From assembly GCA_003164035.1 (NCBI GenBank), contig PLRS01000140.1:47890-111889 (forward strand): a stretch of 64,000 nucleotides of DNA. Direction: 5' to 3'. The stretch is from Bryobacterales bacterium (GTDB taxonomy: Bacteria > Acidobacteriota > Terriglobia > Bryobacterales > Bryobacteraceae). Under the pieces are notes generated by a model. The model saw only the letters and a list, made by a program, of their open reading frames with translations. It did no database searches and was not told the DNA's origin. Each line of letters starts with the position of its first letter. The first letter of the stretch is position 1. The translations under genes and the position numbers were made by a program. Below are positions 39,121 through 48,006 of the stretch, in pieces.

Positions 39121-41601
39121 TTGAAGCGGAGGCTGGTCTTGGGGCGAACTTCGCTGGCGTGGAGTGTGAGCGCGCTGCTCCTCGTTACGGTGCCGCCGCT
39201 CGATAGTCAATCCAATGAGGGTTACGCCGGCGCGGAGGCCTGCGCCAAGTGTCACGCGGGCGCGGCTCGCGAATGGGCCGAATCGCGTCACAACAAGATG
39301 ATGCAACCGGCGACGAAACGGAGTGTGGAGGGCGATTTTGCGCGGGCTAAAGTAACGTTGCGCGGCGCGGCTTACCTGCTGAGGAACGACAATGGCGGCT
39401 ACTACATTACCGAGTCCGATCTGAGCGGCAAGCCGTGGGAACACAGGGTGGAGTACACGCTCGGCGGCCGGCGAATCCAGCAATATCTCGCTACGATGGC
39501 CGACGGCAGCATCGTTGTTCTACCGGTCGCCTGGGACAATGTTGGCAAGAAGTGGGTCCACGATTTGGATATCGGCAATCCGGAAGAGTCATCGGGGGGC
39601 GCCGGCGAGGTCTGGAACAAGGAGTGTTATTCCTGCCACGTAAGCCGGGAACGGAAGAACTTCGACCCGGAGCACCTTCGTTACAGCACCACGTGGGGAA
39701 GCCTCGGGATCGATTGCGAGAGCTGTCACGGTCCCGCAAAAGGGCACGCGGGACGGGTGGCGGGCGCGACGGTCGTCAACCCGGCCAAGCTGGACGCGGC
39801 GCGCGGCAGCATGGTTTGCGCCCCGTGCCACTCGATGCGCGATATCTACGCGGATGGGTTTGCGGCCGGCGCGAACTACTACGATTTCTTTTTGCCGGTG
39901 ATGGAGTACCGCCTGCCGGCATCCGGGGACCCCGCCTATTGGGCCGACGGGCGGCCGCGGTGGTTTTCGAACGAGGCAACCGGGTTGTGGCAGAGCCAGT
40001 GTTTTCTGAAGGGAGGCGCTACCTGCGTCACTTGCCACTCCCGCCCGCACAATCCCGATGTCGAGCGCAATCCAACGCTACGGCCGGACAGCAACGCCCT
40101 ATGCGCGGGGTGCCACAAGGCGATTGCGGCCAATGTCTCCGCGCACAGCCATCATGCGCCGGCGAGCGCCGGCAGCTCCTGCCTCGAGTGCCACATGCCG
40201 GCCACGGCAACCGGCCTGAAGACTCAAATGCGCGATCACTCGCTGAGCATACCGGTGCCTGAGAATACCATCGGGCACGGCATTCCGAACGCGTGCAATC
40301 TGTGCCACCGGGACAAAGACGCGAGTTGGGCGGCGCGGCAGACGAACGCGTGGTACGGCGCCAAATCGCGCCAGCAGGCGATACGCCGCGCCGACGCGTA
40401 CACGCAGGCGCGAGCGGGCAATCCGGCGGCGATCGGGGCGCTGCTGGAAATTTTATCCGATCCTTCGGAAGGGCCGTGGATACGGGCTAATGCCGCCGGA
40501 TACCTGGGCAATTTCCCCAACGACCCGGCGGCCTACGATGCCGTGCGGCATGCCTTCCTCGACCCGGAGCCGCTGGTGCGGGCGACGGCAGCGGCGGCCA
40601 TTCAGCCTCGGGCGGCGCAGCGGGAAGCCCTGGCACCGGAGCTGGTGCCGCTGCTTTCCGATCCGGTGCGTACGGTGCGGATGAGCGCCGGCATCGCGCT
40701 GGTTGCCATGGGGGTGAGGCCGTTTCCCGGCGAAGATGGCGCCCGTTTCGAGCAAGCGAAAGCGCTATACAGGGCGCGTGCCGAGCTGAATTCCGACGAC
40801 GCGGGGCAGCAGTTCGCGGCGGGGAAATTCTGGTTCCTGTCCGGCGATATGGCTGGCGCGGCGGCGGCATTTCGCGCCAGCTTGAAGCTGGAACCGGCGA
40901 TACCGGCGCGGTACCTGCTGGCGCGGTCGGTGGCGGGAAAGGGCGACTATCGGGAGGCTCGCGAAATCTTAAAGACGATCCCGCGTGACGACCCGCAGTA
41001 CGGCTCGGCGCAGCAGTTGCTTGCCGAGGTGGAGGCGAAGGATCCGGGCGATGGCGGCGGCGAGGCCCGGGCGCGGTTTCTGGAGGGCCAGGTTCAGTAT
41101 CGGAGCGAGTATTACGGCGCGGCGTTGAAGGATTTCGAAGAGGCGCTGCGGCTGGAGCCGGGGGCGGAGTGGGCGGCGACGGCCGAGATCGATCGCGCCA
41201 TTTGTCTGGAAAAACTGGCGCGCACGCGCGAAGCCGAAGCCGCCATCGAGGCGCTTTTCCGGGAGCCGGCGGCGCACCGGGACGTCGACCTGCAGCTTGC
41301 GTTTGTCGAGCTGCTGGCGGAAACGGGGCGCGCGGAGGAAGCTCTGAAGCGGATCGACGAGGCCGTGGCGGCGGCTCCGGACGCCCCGCTGGCGCACTTC
41401 TGGCGGGCCAAGGTGCTGCTGCAACTTCAGCGCACCGGCGAAGCGGCGGCGGCGGCGGAAGAATCCATCCGGCTGCAGCCGCAGCTTACGGCGGCGCACA
41501 ACCTGCTGATCCGGATTTACCAGATGCTCGGCCGCACCAAGGAGGCGGCGCAACAGGCGGAATGGCTGCGCGACTACCAACGGCGCACACAATCGCACTG
41601 A
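39121..41601 (+). CDS. Octaheme c-type cytochrome with HEAT and TPR domains
   Basis: This encodes 826 residues from TTG 39121 with an export signal (LAWSVSALLLVTVPPLDSQ). Eight CXXCH haem sites lie in the first 400 residues: CAKCH, CYSCH, CESCH, CAPCH, CVTCH, CAGCH, CLECH and CNLCH. Additional histidines (SHHAP, RDHSLSIP) could be distal ligands. A HEAT-like region (about 430-530, IRANAAGYLGNFPNDPAAYD, PVRTVRMSAGIALVAMG) is followed by TPRs to the end. The protein is periplasmic. Cytochrome c554-like multiheme proteins with TPR tails are common in Acidobacteria. A role in electron transfer is inferred, with no partner oxidase or reductase next to it. The next gene overlaps its 3' end by 40 bases. 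Confidence 0.88.
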   Translation: MKRRLVLGRTSLAWSVSALLLVTVPPLDSQSNEGYAGAEACAKCHAGAAREWAESRHNKMMQPATKRSVEGDFARAKVTLRGAAYLLRNDNGGYYITESDLSGKPWEHRVEYTLGGRRIQQYLATMADGSIVVLPVAWDNVGKKWVHDLDIGNPEESSGGAGEVWNKECYSCHVSRERKNFDPEHLRYSTTWGSLGIDCESCHGPAKGHAGRVAGATVVNPAKLDAARGSMVCAPCHSMRDIYADGFAAGANYYDFFLPVMEYRLPASGDPAYWADGRPRWFSNEATGLWQSQCFLKGGATCVTCHSRPHNPDVERNPTLRPDSNALCAGCHKAIAANVSAHSHHAPASAGSSCLECHMPATATGLKTQMRDHSLSIPVPENTIGHGIPNACNLCHRDKDASWAARQTNAWYGAKSRQQAIRRADAYTQARAGNPAAIGALLEILSDPSEGPWIRANAAGYLGNFPNDPAAYDAVRHAFLDPEPLVRATAAAAIQPRAAQREALAPELVPLLSDPVRTVRMSAGIALVAMGVRPFPGEDGARFEQAKALYRARAELNSDDAGQQFAAGKFWFLSGDMAGAAAAFRASLKLEPAIPARYLLARSVAGKGDYREAREILKTIPRDDPQYGSAQQLLAEVEAKDPGDGGGEARARFLEGQVQYRSEYYGAALKDFEEALRLEPGAEWAATAEIDRAICLEKLARTREAEAAIEALFREPAAHRDVDLQLAFVELLAETGRAEEALKRIDEAVAAAPDAPLAHFWRAKVLLQLQRTGEAAAAAEESIRLQPQLTAAHNLLIRIYQMLGRTKEAAQQAEWLRDYQRRTQSH

Positions 41602-43232
41602 CCGTGTCGCTCGCGACGGCCGCAATCGGCGTGCGCGCGCAGATTCGCTTCGAAGATACGGCGGGAAAATCCGGGCCGAAGTTCGAGCTGCACAACGGCG
41701 CCATGGGCGCTTTTCACCAGCCCGAGCTGATGCTGGGCGGGGTGGCGGTTCTCGATTACAACCGCGACGGCTGCATGGACATTTTTTTCACCAACGGCGC
41801 GGCCATGCCGTCGCTGAAGAAGACCGGCCCGCAGTATTTCAACCGGCTGTTTCGCAACGACTGCCACGGCGGGTTTACGGACGTGACTGCGGAAGCGGGA
41901 GTGGCGGGCGATGGCTATTCGGCGGGCGTCGCCGTGGCCGATTACGACAACGACGGCTATCCGGATATTTTTGTCGCCGGGGTAAACCGAAACATTTTGT
42001 ATCACAACCGGGGCAACGGCACTTTCGAGGATGTCACCGAGAAGGCGCACCTGGGCGGGGTGGACGCGCGCTACGGCAAGCTGTGGTCGGTGGCGGCGGC
42101 TTGGGTGGACGTGGATAACGACGGCTGGCTCGACCTGGTGGTGAGCAATTACGTGCAATGGGACCCGAAGCTAGAGCCCACCTGCGGCACGCCGCAAAGG
42201 CCGCTCTACTGCACGCCGAACGCATACCACGACACTCCCAACCAACTGTTTCGCAATAATCGCGACGGCACGTTTACCGACATCACCGAATCCTCGGGCC
42301 TGGGCGCGCAATTCGGCAAAGGCATGGGCGTGGCGGTGGCCGATTACGACGGCGACGGACTGATGGATATCTTCGTGGCCAACGACAGCGTGCCGAACTT
42401 TCTATTCCATAATCTGGGCCACGGAAAATTCGAAGAGGTGGGGATGCTGGCCGGGGTGGCGCTGAACGACAATGGGCGGCCGGTGGCCAGCATGGGGGCG
42501 GATTTTCGCGACTTCGACAACGACGGCCGGCCCGACCTGATCTTTACGGCGATGTTCAACGACACTTTCCAGTTGTTTCGCAACGTGGGAGGGTCGCCGG
42601 CATTCGAGGACGCCACCGCGCGGGCGGGGCTGGCGGTGGCGACGCGCAACCTGACAGGCTGGGGCATCGGGATGTACGATTTCGACAACGACGGCTTCAA
42701 AGACGTGTTCACGGCGAACGCGCATTTTCCGGGGCTCGATACGCTGCTGGCGGCGGAGACATCGCTGCCGAACTCGGTGTTTCGCAATCGGGGCGACGGC
42801 CGGTTCGAAGACGTCTCCAAGAAGGCCGGGCCGGATTTTCAGATTGCGGGACAGTATCGAGGCGTTGCCTTTGCCGATTTCGACAACGACGGACGGCTGG
42901 ACGCGGTGGTAGCGAACGTGAATGGGCCGGCGCGTCTGTACCGCAACATTACTCCCAACGCCGGACACTGGCTGGCGTTGAAGCTGACCGGCACGCGGAG
43001 CAACCGCGACGGCATTGGAGCCGCGGTGGCGGTCACGCTCGGGAGCGGACGCAGGTTGTACAACCACTGCACCACCAGCGTGGGTTACGCATCCTCGAGC
43101 GAGCCGTTGGTGCGTTTTGGCCTGGGTGGAGAAGCGGTGGCAAAGCTGATCCGGATCCGCTGGCCCAGCGGGCAGGTCGAGGAGCTTCACGACGTGGCGG
43201 CGGACCGGGTGGTCGCGGTTCGCGAGCCCTAA
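41562..43232 (+). CDS. FG-GAP/VCBS repeat protein with ASPIC/UnbV domain
   Basis: This encodes 556 residues from ATG 41562, with a GGAGG about 17 bases upstream and a signal peptide (TIALTVSLATAAIGVRA). FG-GAP repeats with Ca2+-binding DxDxDG-type loops recur (DYNRDGCMDIFF, DYDNDGYPDIFV, DVDNDGWLDLVV, DYDGDGLMDIFV, DFDNDGRPDLIF, DFDNDGFKDVFT, DFDNDGRLDAVV), giving a seven-bladed propeller. The last about 110 residues are ASPIC/UnbV (LALKLTGTRSNRDGIGAAV, IRWPSGQVEELHDV). It is exported and its exact function is unknown. It overlaps the multiheme cytochrome gene by 40 bases, so the pair is translationally linked. Confidence 0.9.
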   Translation: MAARLPTAHTIALTVSLATAAIGVRAQIRFEDTAGKSGPKFELHNGAMGAFHQPELMLGGVAVLDYNRDGCMDIFFTNGAAMPSLKKTGPQYFNRLFRNDCHGGFTDVTAEAGVAGDGYSAGVAVADYDNDGYPDIFVAGVNRNILYHNRGNGTFEDVTEKAHLGGVDARYGKLWSVAAAWVDVDNDGWLDLVVSNYVQWDPKLEPTCGTPQRPLYCTPNAYHDTPNQLFRNNRDGTFTDITESSGLGAQFGKGMGVAVADYDGDGLMDIFVANDSVPNFLFHNLGHGKFEEVGMLAGVALNDNGRPVASMGADFRDFDNDGRPDLIFTAMFNDTFQLFRNVGGSPAFEDATARAGLAVATRNLTGWGIGMYDFDNDGFKDVFTANAHFPGLDTLLAAETSLPNSVFRNRGDGRFEDVSKKAGPDFQIAGQYRGVAFADFDNDGRLDAVVANVNGPARLYRNITPNAGHWLALKLTGTRSNRDGIGAAVAVTLGSGRRLYNHCTTSVGYASSSEPLVRFGLGGEAVAKLIRIRWPSGQVEELHDVAADRVVAVREP

Positions 43233-43301
43233 CCTAAATCACGCGGTCAGGGGGGACGCGGCCTGCCGGAGGCCTGCTGGTAGCGGCAACCCAAAAACAC
43301 C

Positions 43302-43396
43302 GGCGACAAAGATCGCCGGCGCTACGAAAGACGAGAACGTCGGCTCTGCAGACTGAGAGTCCGCGCCACATACTTTTTTCGTCGCGGACAGTCTGC
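43302..43396. repeat. Hairpin plus GAGAGTCCGC repeat before the truncated gene
   Basis: The hairpin GCCGGCGATC / GATCGCCGGC-type lies at about 43300-43322. Next comes GCAGACTGAGAGTCCGC (43348 on), with a partial mirror GCGGACAGTCTGC near 43380. The same GAGAGTCCGC motif occurs twice at the other end of the gene at 43447-44529. Confidence 0.65.
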
Positions 43397-43446
43397 ATAG
43401 GTTGTATTACTATCCATGAATTTGTTTGCATGTCGCGACGATTTTC

Positions 43447-44529
43447 TCAGGCGGCTCTGGAGAGGGCAGCCATGCTGGTTTGCTGGATGGTCAGAATGGC
43501 CTGGATGGCTAAACGTCCGGATGCGCTGACTTGGTAACGATGGGTTTTCTGTACCTTGTGGATCAAACCATGCGCGACCAGCATGCGCAGCTTTCGGCTT
43601 GCGGCGGCGGAGCGCCGACGCTTTTCCTTGAGGTCCAAGGGCGGGGCTTGGTGGGGGCCGGCAGGCCAGAGCAGGCGCTGCAAATCCCGGTTGCGCAGAC
43701 CGTTGATCATGAACTCTCCACGGTTGACCGCCTCCCATAAAGCGTAATCGTCAGCGAACGGGCGCAAAGCACGGACGCGTCGGTTGCGATACTGGCAGGG
43801 CTGTTGCAGGGGACGGATTAACTCCGCCATTCGGGTGGTATCGTCCAGGGCGGCGAATGCATCCAGGTAGCGTTCGTTGGCTCTCTGCGAAACTTCCGTC
43901 CGGCGGTAGAGATCGCACACCCCTTGGCGCATCGGCCGCCACGCCAGTTCGTCCTCGGGGCCTCCCTCGACAGGCCGATAGGCGCGGAACACCTGGGCAT
44001 TGGCGGTCATGGTCTCCACCCGGAACACGTCGCCCACCGGGGTGTGCGCCTTGCCATAGCACTTCAGGGAATTGCCCTGGATCCAGTGCTTCAGCCGCTC
44101 GCCCGCCACCCGCCGCTTCAGGCTGGTGGTGATCTCCCCCGTGAACCCATCCGGTACCGAGCCGGTCAGCGAAAGGCGCTTGCCCAGGAATCGCAGGATG
44201 TCCGCGCTGGAAAAATTCAACAAACCATGGCGCAACAGCAGCGGCTCCAGGCGAGCGAGAGCGCCCGGCCGGAACAGAGTATCGGTGGCCCACTCACACT
44301 GAAAAGCACTCCAGTAGTACGCCGCGTCGAACTTCTGACTGCCCCACAGCGCAGCATAGGCGCAGGGAAGAGCGCCGGGAGGAGTCCCGGCGTGGCAGAC
44401 TAAGAGTCCGCTCCACGAAAAAGTCGCCGCGGAGGGAGAAGAATCCGACGGGCGGTAATACAGTTTGCGCGGAGACCCAGCCGGGATGAAAAAGTATGCG
44501 GCATTCGACTGAGAGTCCGCGCCACGCAT
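43447..44529 (-). CDS. Conserved uncharacterised protein, apparently 5' truncated
   Basis: The frame is 360 residues. From about residue 66 to the end it resembles a widespread uncharacterised family that I recall from Planctomycetes and other soil bacteria: YYWSAFQCEWATDTLFR, ILRFLGKR, GERLKHWIQGNSLKCYGKA, VFRVETMTANAQVFRAYRP, RQGVCDLYRRTEVSQRANER, GEFMINGLRNRDLQRLLW, ASRKLRMLVAHGLIHKVQKT, which looks like a winged helix near the end. Full members have about 100-150 more N-terminal residues. Here those are replaced by sequence derived from palindromic repeats (44391-44528), so the start and activity are doubtful. It may be a decayed mobile or repeat-borne gene. Confidence 0.6.
   Translation of the reverse strand: MRGADSQSNAAYFFIPAGSPRKLYYRPSDSSPSAATFSWSGLLVCHAGTPPGALPCAYAALWGSQKFDAAYYWSAFQCEWATDTLFRPGALARLEPLLLRHGLLNFSSADILRFLGKRLSLTGSVPDGFTGEITTSLKRRVAGERLKHWIQGNSLKCYGKAHTPVGDVFRVETMTANAQVFRAYRPVEGGPEDELAWRPMRQGVCDLYRRTEVSQRANERYLDAFAALDDTTRMAELIRPLQQPCQYRNRRVRALRPFADDYALWEAVNRGEFMINGLRNRDLQRLLWPAGPHQAPPLDLKEKRRRSAAASRKLRMLVAHGLIHKVQKTHRYQVSASGRLAIQAILTIQQTSMAALSRAA
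44391..44528. repeat. GAGAGTCCGC-type repeats at the truncated 5' end
   Basis: Two units, GGCAGACTAAGAGTCCGCTC (44392 on) and GACTGAGAGTCCGCGCCACG (44507 on), flank a segment with CGCCGCGGAGGGAG. The third unit is at 43348. They mark the point where the similarity to the conserved family starts. Confidence 0.65.
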
Positions 44530-44541
44530 CCCGACAGGGGC

Positions 44542-47500
44542 TTAGCGAGCCTTGGCTTTCAGGGCGGCCCATTTCGTCATCAGTGCGGCGTAGGCGGCTT
44601 GTTGCCGGCTGCAGGCCTGGAGTTCGGCGGCGGTGGGCGGCATTTCGGAAGCTTGCATGCCCATGGCGGCGGCGACCAGTTGGGCGCCGATGTTGGCGAG
44701 ATTGGGCGGGGGCGCGGGTTCGGGCGCACCGCCGCGGCCGCCTCTGCCGCCACTTTCATTGCCGCGCACCGGCGCGGGCGGCGCGATCTCGTCCACCTGT
44801 TTGATGAGAGCTTCGGTCGCGGGCGATTGGGGCCGCGAGCTGAGCTTATCGGCTAAGGCGCGGGCTTCGGCGTAGGCGCCGGCGGCGGCGCGGGCTTGAT
44901 TCTCGATCTCGGTGGTGAGGGTGAAGATCCGCTGGACTTCGGGAGCGATCCTGACGCGCGGATCCAATTTGACGGCGATGGGCTGGGTTTGGCTCTTGCC
45001 ATTCGCGGTCAAACGCACCGAGTACAGGCCGGGGGCGACCCAGGGCGAATCGACGGATGGGTAGGTGCGATGGGGGACGGGGTCGTTGCCGCCGCCATCG
45101 CCGCGTCCGCCGGTGGCGGTGCCGGGGATGGGGTCATAATGCATATCCCAGATGAAACGGTGCATGCCTGCGCCGGTTTTGAGCACCCGCTGCGGAGCGG
45201 GCCAATAGAACGGGAGATCGCAATCGGGCGCGGTGGGCTTCTGCTGGCACATTTTCTCGTAGGCAACCGGAGCGGTGACGGGATCGGGGGTTCTGACCGG
45301 ATCGGTGCTGGAGTAAGTGCGAACGGCCTTACCCTGAGCGTCGAGGATTTCGAGCTTGACGTCGGTTGCGGCCGAGGGCAAGTAGTAATCGACGACGGCG
45401 CCCTCGGGCGGATTTTCGCCGGCCGGCCATTCGGGCGGCCAGGGGGTGGGATCGTTGGTGGCGAAGCGAATGCGGATAGCAGTGGCGGGCTTGAACAGAT
45501 AGGCGTTCGAAGCCGCGGCTGCCGCGGCGGCCTGGCGTAGAGGGGTCACGTCGTCGAGAATCCAGAAGCCGCGGCCGTGCGTGCCGGCGACCAGGTCGGA
45601 GCAGAGACAGGACGCATCGTCCTTGATAGCGATGTCGCGCACGGAGATCGCCGGCATATCGAGGCGGAGCGACTGCCAATGGTCGCCATCGTCGAAGGAA
45701 ACCCAAACCTGGGTTTCGGTAGCGGCGTAGAGAAGGCCTTTCTTGCGCGGATCTTCGCGGATGGAATTGGCGGGGGCGCCGGCGGCGATGCCGTTGTCGA
45801 TCTCGGTCCATGTCTTGCCGCCATCGTGGGTGCGCCAGAAGTGCGGGTTCATGTCGTCGAGGCGCAGGGTATTGGCGGCGGCATAGGCGGTCCGGGTGTC
45901 GAAGTGGCCGGCATCCATGTTGAAGATGCGGGTCCAGGGCCTGATCTGGGGCGGAGTGACGTTGGTCCATTTGGCACCGCCGTTGGTGGTGACCTGGATG
46001 AGGCCGTCGCCGGTGCCGGCCCACAGCACGTTAACGTCGAGCGGGGAGGGCGCCAGGGCGGTGACGGTGCCGAGCGGGGAAGGGGTCACGGTGGAAGCGT
46101 ATTTACCGGCATTACCAGGCACGTCCCAGGATTGGCGGGTGAGGTCGCCGCTGATAGGTGTCCAGTTGTGGCCGCCGTTGATGGTCTTCCAGACGCCGGC
46201 GGTGGCGAAGTAGAGAATATTGGGGTCCTTGGGCGACCAGATGAGCGGCTGGGTGCGAACGGTGCGGGCGGAGGGCTCTCCCGGCACAATTGGAGCGGGT
46301 GCGCCACGGCCGGGGCGTGGGGGACCGATGCTGGTTTTCTGTCCGGTGGCGCGGTTATACAGGCTGACTTTTCCGCCGTAGACCAGGTCGGGATTCTTGG
46401 GATCGGGAGCGGCCATGCCGTACTCCTCGATAGCGACCGGGTGCCAATCGTGGAAGGTGATTTCGCCATCCATGCCGCGGCTCGCGACGCAGGCGGAACC
46501 GGAATCCTGCTGGCCGCCGCAGAGGCGATAGGGGAAGGCGTTATCGGCGGTGACGTGGTACATGGCGGCAGTGGGTTGGGTATACCAGTTGCTCCAGGAT
46601 TCGCCGCGGTTGGCGGAAACGACGCCGCCCTGGTCGGAAACCAGGAGGATGATGTTGGGATTTTCGGGATTGATCCAGCTTTTCTGGTAATCGTCGCCGC
46701 CGGGGGAGCCGCGCACGGCCGACCAGGTCGCGCCTCCATCCCCGGTGCGCCAGAACACGATGGAGGAACTGTAGACGACGTTTTCGTTCTTGGGATCGAC
46801 GGTAATGGTGGGCAGATCGCCGCCGCCGATGCGGAGAAGCGGACGGGGGTCCTCGGGGTTGGCAGTGACGCTCCAATGCTCGCCGGCGTCGGTGGATTTG
46901 TAGAATGCGACGGAGCCGGCCGCGCCACCGCGGCCGCCACGCCCGGCGCCGGGGGCGGCGGGAGAAGCCACCATGGCGTAGATGAGGCTGGGATTGCCGG
47001 GAGCTATGGCGAGGTTGGCTTCAATCACCGATGGCAAGCCGCGGGTGAGCTGCTGCCAGGTGGTGCCGCCATCGACGGATTTGAATACGCCGCCGCCGGT
47101 GCCGCCGAAAGCGCCGTTCTCATAGAAGCCCTGTTGCTGCTGCCAGAGGCCGGCATAAACGATATTGGGATGTTCAGGATCGATGCGGACGTCGTTGGCG
47201 CTGGTGTAATCGTCCTTGAAGAGCACTTTTTCGAAGTGCGCGCCGCCATCGGTGGAGCGGAAGATGCCGCGCTCGGGGTTGGGACCGTAAGGGTGACCGA
47301 GCGCGGCGACAAAGAGGCGGGTGGGGTTGCGCGGGTCGACGTCGATATTGGCGATCATCTGGGTATCGCGAAGACCGAGGTGGACCCAGGTCTTGCCGGC
47401 GTCGGTGGATCGGTAGACGCCATCGCCGACGGCGAGATCGGGTCGAATGATGCCGGCGCCGGTGCCGACATAGATAATGTTGGGGTTGGAGGGCGCGACG

Positions 47501-47778
47501 GCAATGGCACCGATGGCGCCGGTGCTTTCGTGGTCGAAGATGGGGACCCAGGTGGAGCCGTAGTCGGTGGAGCGCCAGACGCCGCCGTTATCGAATCCGA
47601 TATAAGCCACGTTGGGCTGGCCGGGCACGCCGGCGACGGCTCGGGCGCGGCCGGCGCGGGTGGGGCCGATGGAGCGCCAATGCATTTCCGAATAAAGGGC
47701 GGGATCGAGCGATTGGGCCGGCGCCAGCGCGGCCAGCCAGAAAGCGAAGAATACGGATAGACGAACCGATGCGGACAA
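44542..47778 (-). CDS. BNR/sortilin-like beta-propeller protein
   Basis: This encodes 1078 residues from TTG 47778 with AGGAGG about 8 bases upstream and a signal peptide (VRLSVFFAFWLAALAPAQS). Asp-box (BNR) motifs recur throughout: STDYGSTWVP, STDAGKTWVH, STDGGAHFEK, SVDGGTTWQQ, STDAGEHWSV, TGDGGATWSA, TINGGHNWTP, THDGGKTWTE, SFDDGDHWQS. The C-terminal quarter contains a Fn3-like part (LRFIWDMHYDPIPG-type text) and Gly-rich GRGGRGG segments. This architecture belongs to the exported VPS10/sortilin-like group common in Acidobacteria. It is probably carbohydrate- or protein-binding at the cell surface. No catalytic residues are assigned. Confidence 0.85.
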   Translation of the reverse strand: MSASVRLSVFFAFWLAALAPAQSLDPALYSEMHWRSIGPTRAGRARAVAGVPGQPNVAYIGFDNGGVWRSTDYGSTWVPIFDHESTGAIGAIAVAPSNPNIIYVGTGAGIIRPDLAVGDGVYRSTDAGKTWVHLGLRDTQMIANIDVDPRNPTRLFVAALGHPYGPNPERGIFRSTDGGAHFEKVLFKDDYTSANDVRIDPEHPNIVYAGLWQQQQGFYENGAFGGTGGGVFKSVDGGTTWQQLTRGLPSVIEANLAIAPGNPSLIYAMVASPAAPGAGRGGRGGAAGSVAFYKSTDAGEHWSVTANPEDPRPLLRIGGGDLPTITVDPKNENVVYSSSIVFWRTGDGGATWSAVRGSPGGDDYQKSWINPENPNIILLVSDQGGVVSANRGESWSNWYTQPTAAMYHVTADNAFPYRLCGGQQDSGSACVASRGMDGEITFHDWHPVAIEEYGMAAPDPKNPDLVYGGKVSLYNRATGQKTSIGPPRPGRGAPAPIVPGEPSARTVRTQPLIWSPKDPNILYFATAGVWKTINGGHNWTPISGDLTRQSWDVPGNAGKYASTVTPSPLGTVTALAPSPLDVNVLWAGTGDGLIQVTTNGGAKWTNVTPPQIRPWTRIFNMDAGHFDTRTAYAAANTLRLDDMNPHFWRTHDGGKTWTEIDNGIAAGAPANSIREDPRKKGLLYAATETQVWVSFDDGDHWQSLRLDMPAISVRDIAIKDDASCLCSDLVAGTHGRGFWILDDVTPLRQAAAAAAASNAYLFKPATAIRIRFATNDPTPWPPEWPAGENPPEGAVVDYYLPSAATDVKLEILDAQGKAVRTYSSTDPVRTPDPVTAPVAYEKMCQQKPTAPDCDLPFYWPAPQRVLKTGAGMHRFIWDMHYDPIPGTATGGRGDGGGNDPVPHRTYPSVDSPWVAPGLYSVRLTANGKSQTQPIAVKLDPRVRIAPEVQRIFTLTTEIENQARAAAGAYAEARALADKLSSRPQSPATEALIKQVDEIAPPAPVRGNESGGRGGRGGAPEPAPPPNLANIGAQLVAAAMGMQASEMPPTAAELQACSRQQAAYAALMTKWAALKAKAR

Positions 47779-47833
47779 AGGGCGGTCCTCCTGGGACTTT
47801 CACGAGTGTAATACGGATTCGCGGACACAGGAG

Positions 47834-47995
47834 GTGGGGCGGGCCCTCGGCCTGCGGCGGCCTCCCAGGCCGCCTGGCTACGGCCAGATGGGTCCAGCAG
47901 GCGAAAGACACCGCGTCTCTTCAGGATCATGTTTGGGCAGTGCGCTGTGGCGGGGCGGCCTGGGAGGCCGTCCGCAGACCGCGGGTCTGCCCCAC
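47834..47995. repeat. 162-bp palindromic repeat, copy 1
   Basis: It begins GTGGGGCGGGCC and ends GGGTCTGCCCCAC. The internal GGCCTCCCAGGCCGCCTGG pairs with CGGCCTGGGAGGCCG. Copy 2 at 50826-50989 is clearly the same element. Together they bracket the NHL-repeat gene. Confidence 0.85.
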
Positions 47996-48006
47996 AAATT
48001 CCGGTC

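Noticed and set aside
43447-44529. Reading the gene as a transposase
   Set aside because: No DDE, HUH or tyrosine/serine recombinase motif was seen, and the family it resembles has no proven transposition activity.
45577-47760. 727-codon plus-strand frame opposite the BNR-repeat protein
   Set aside because: Composition is Gly/Ala/Asp/Val repeats mirroring the Asp-box repeats of the real gene.
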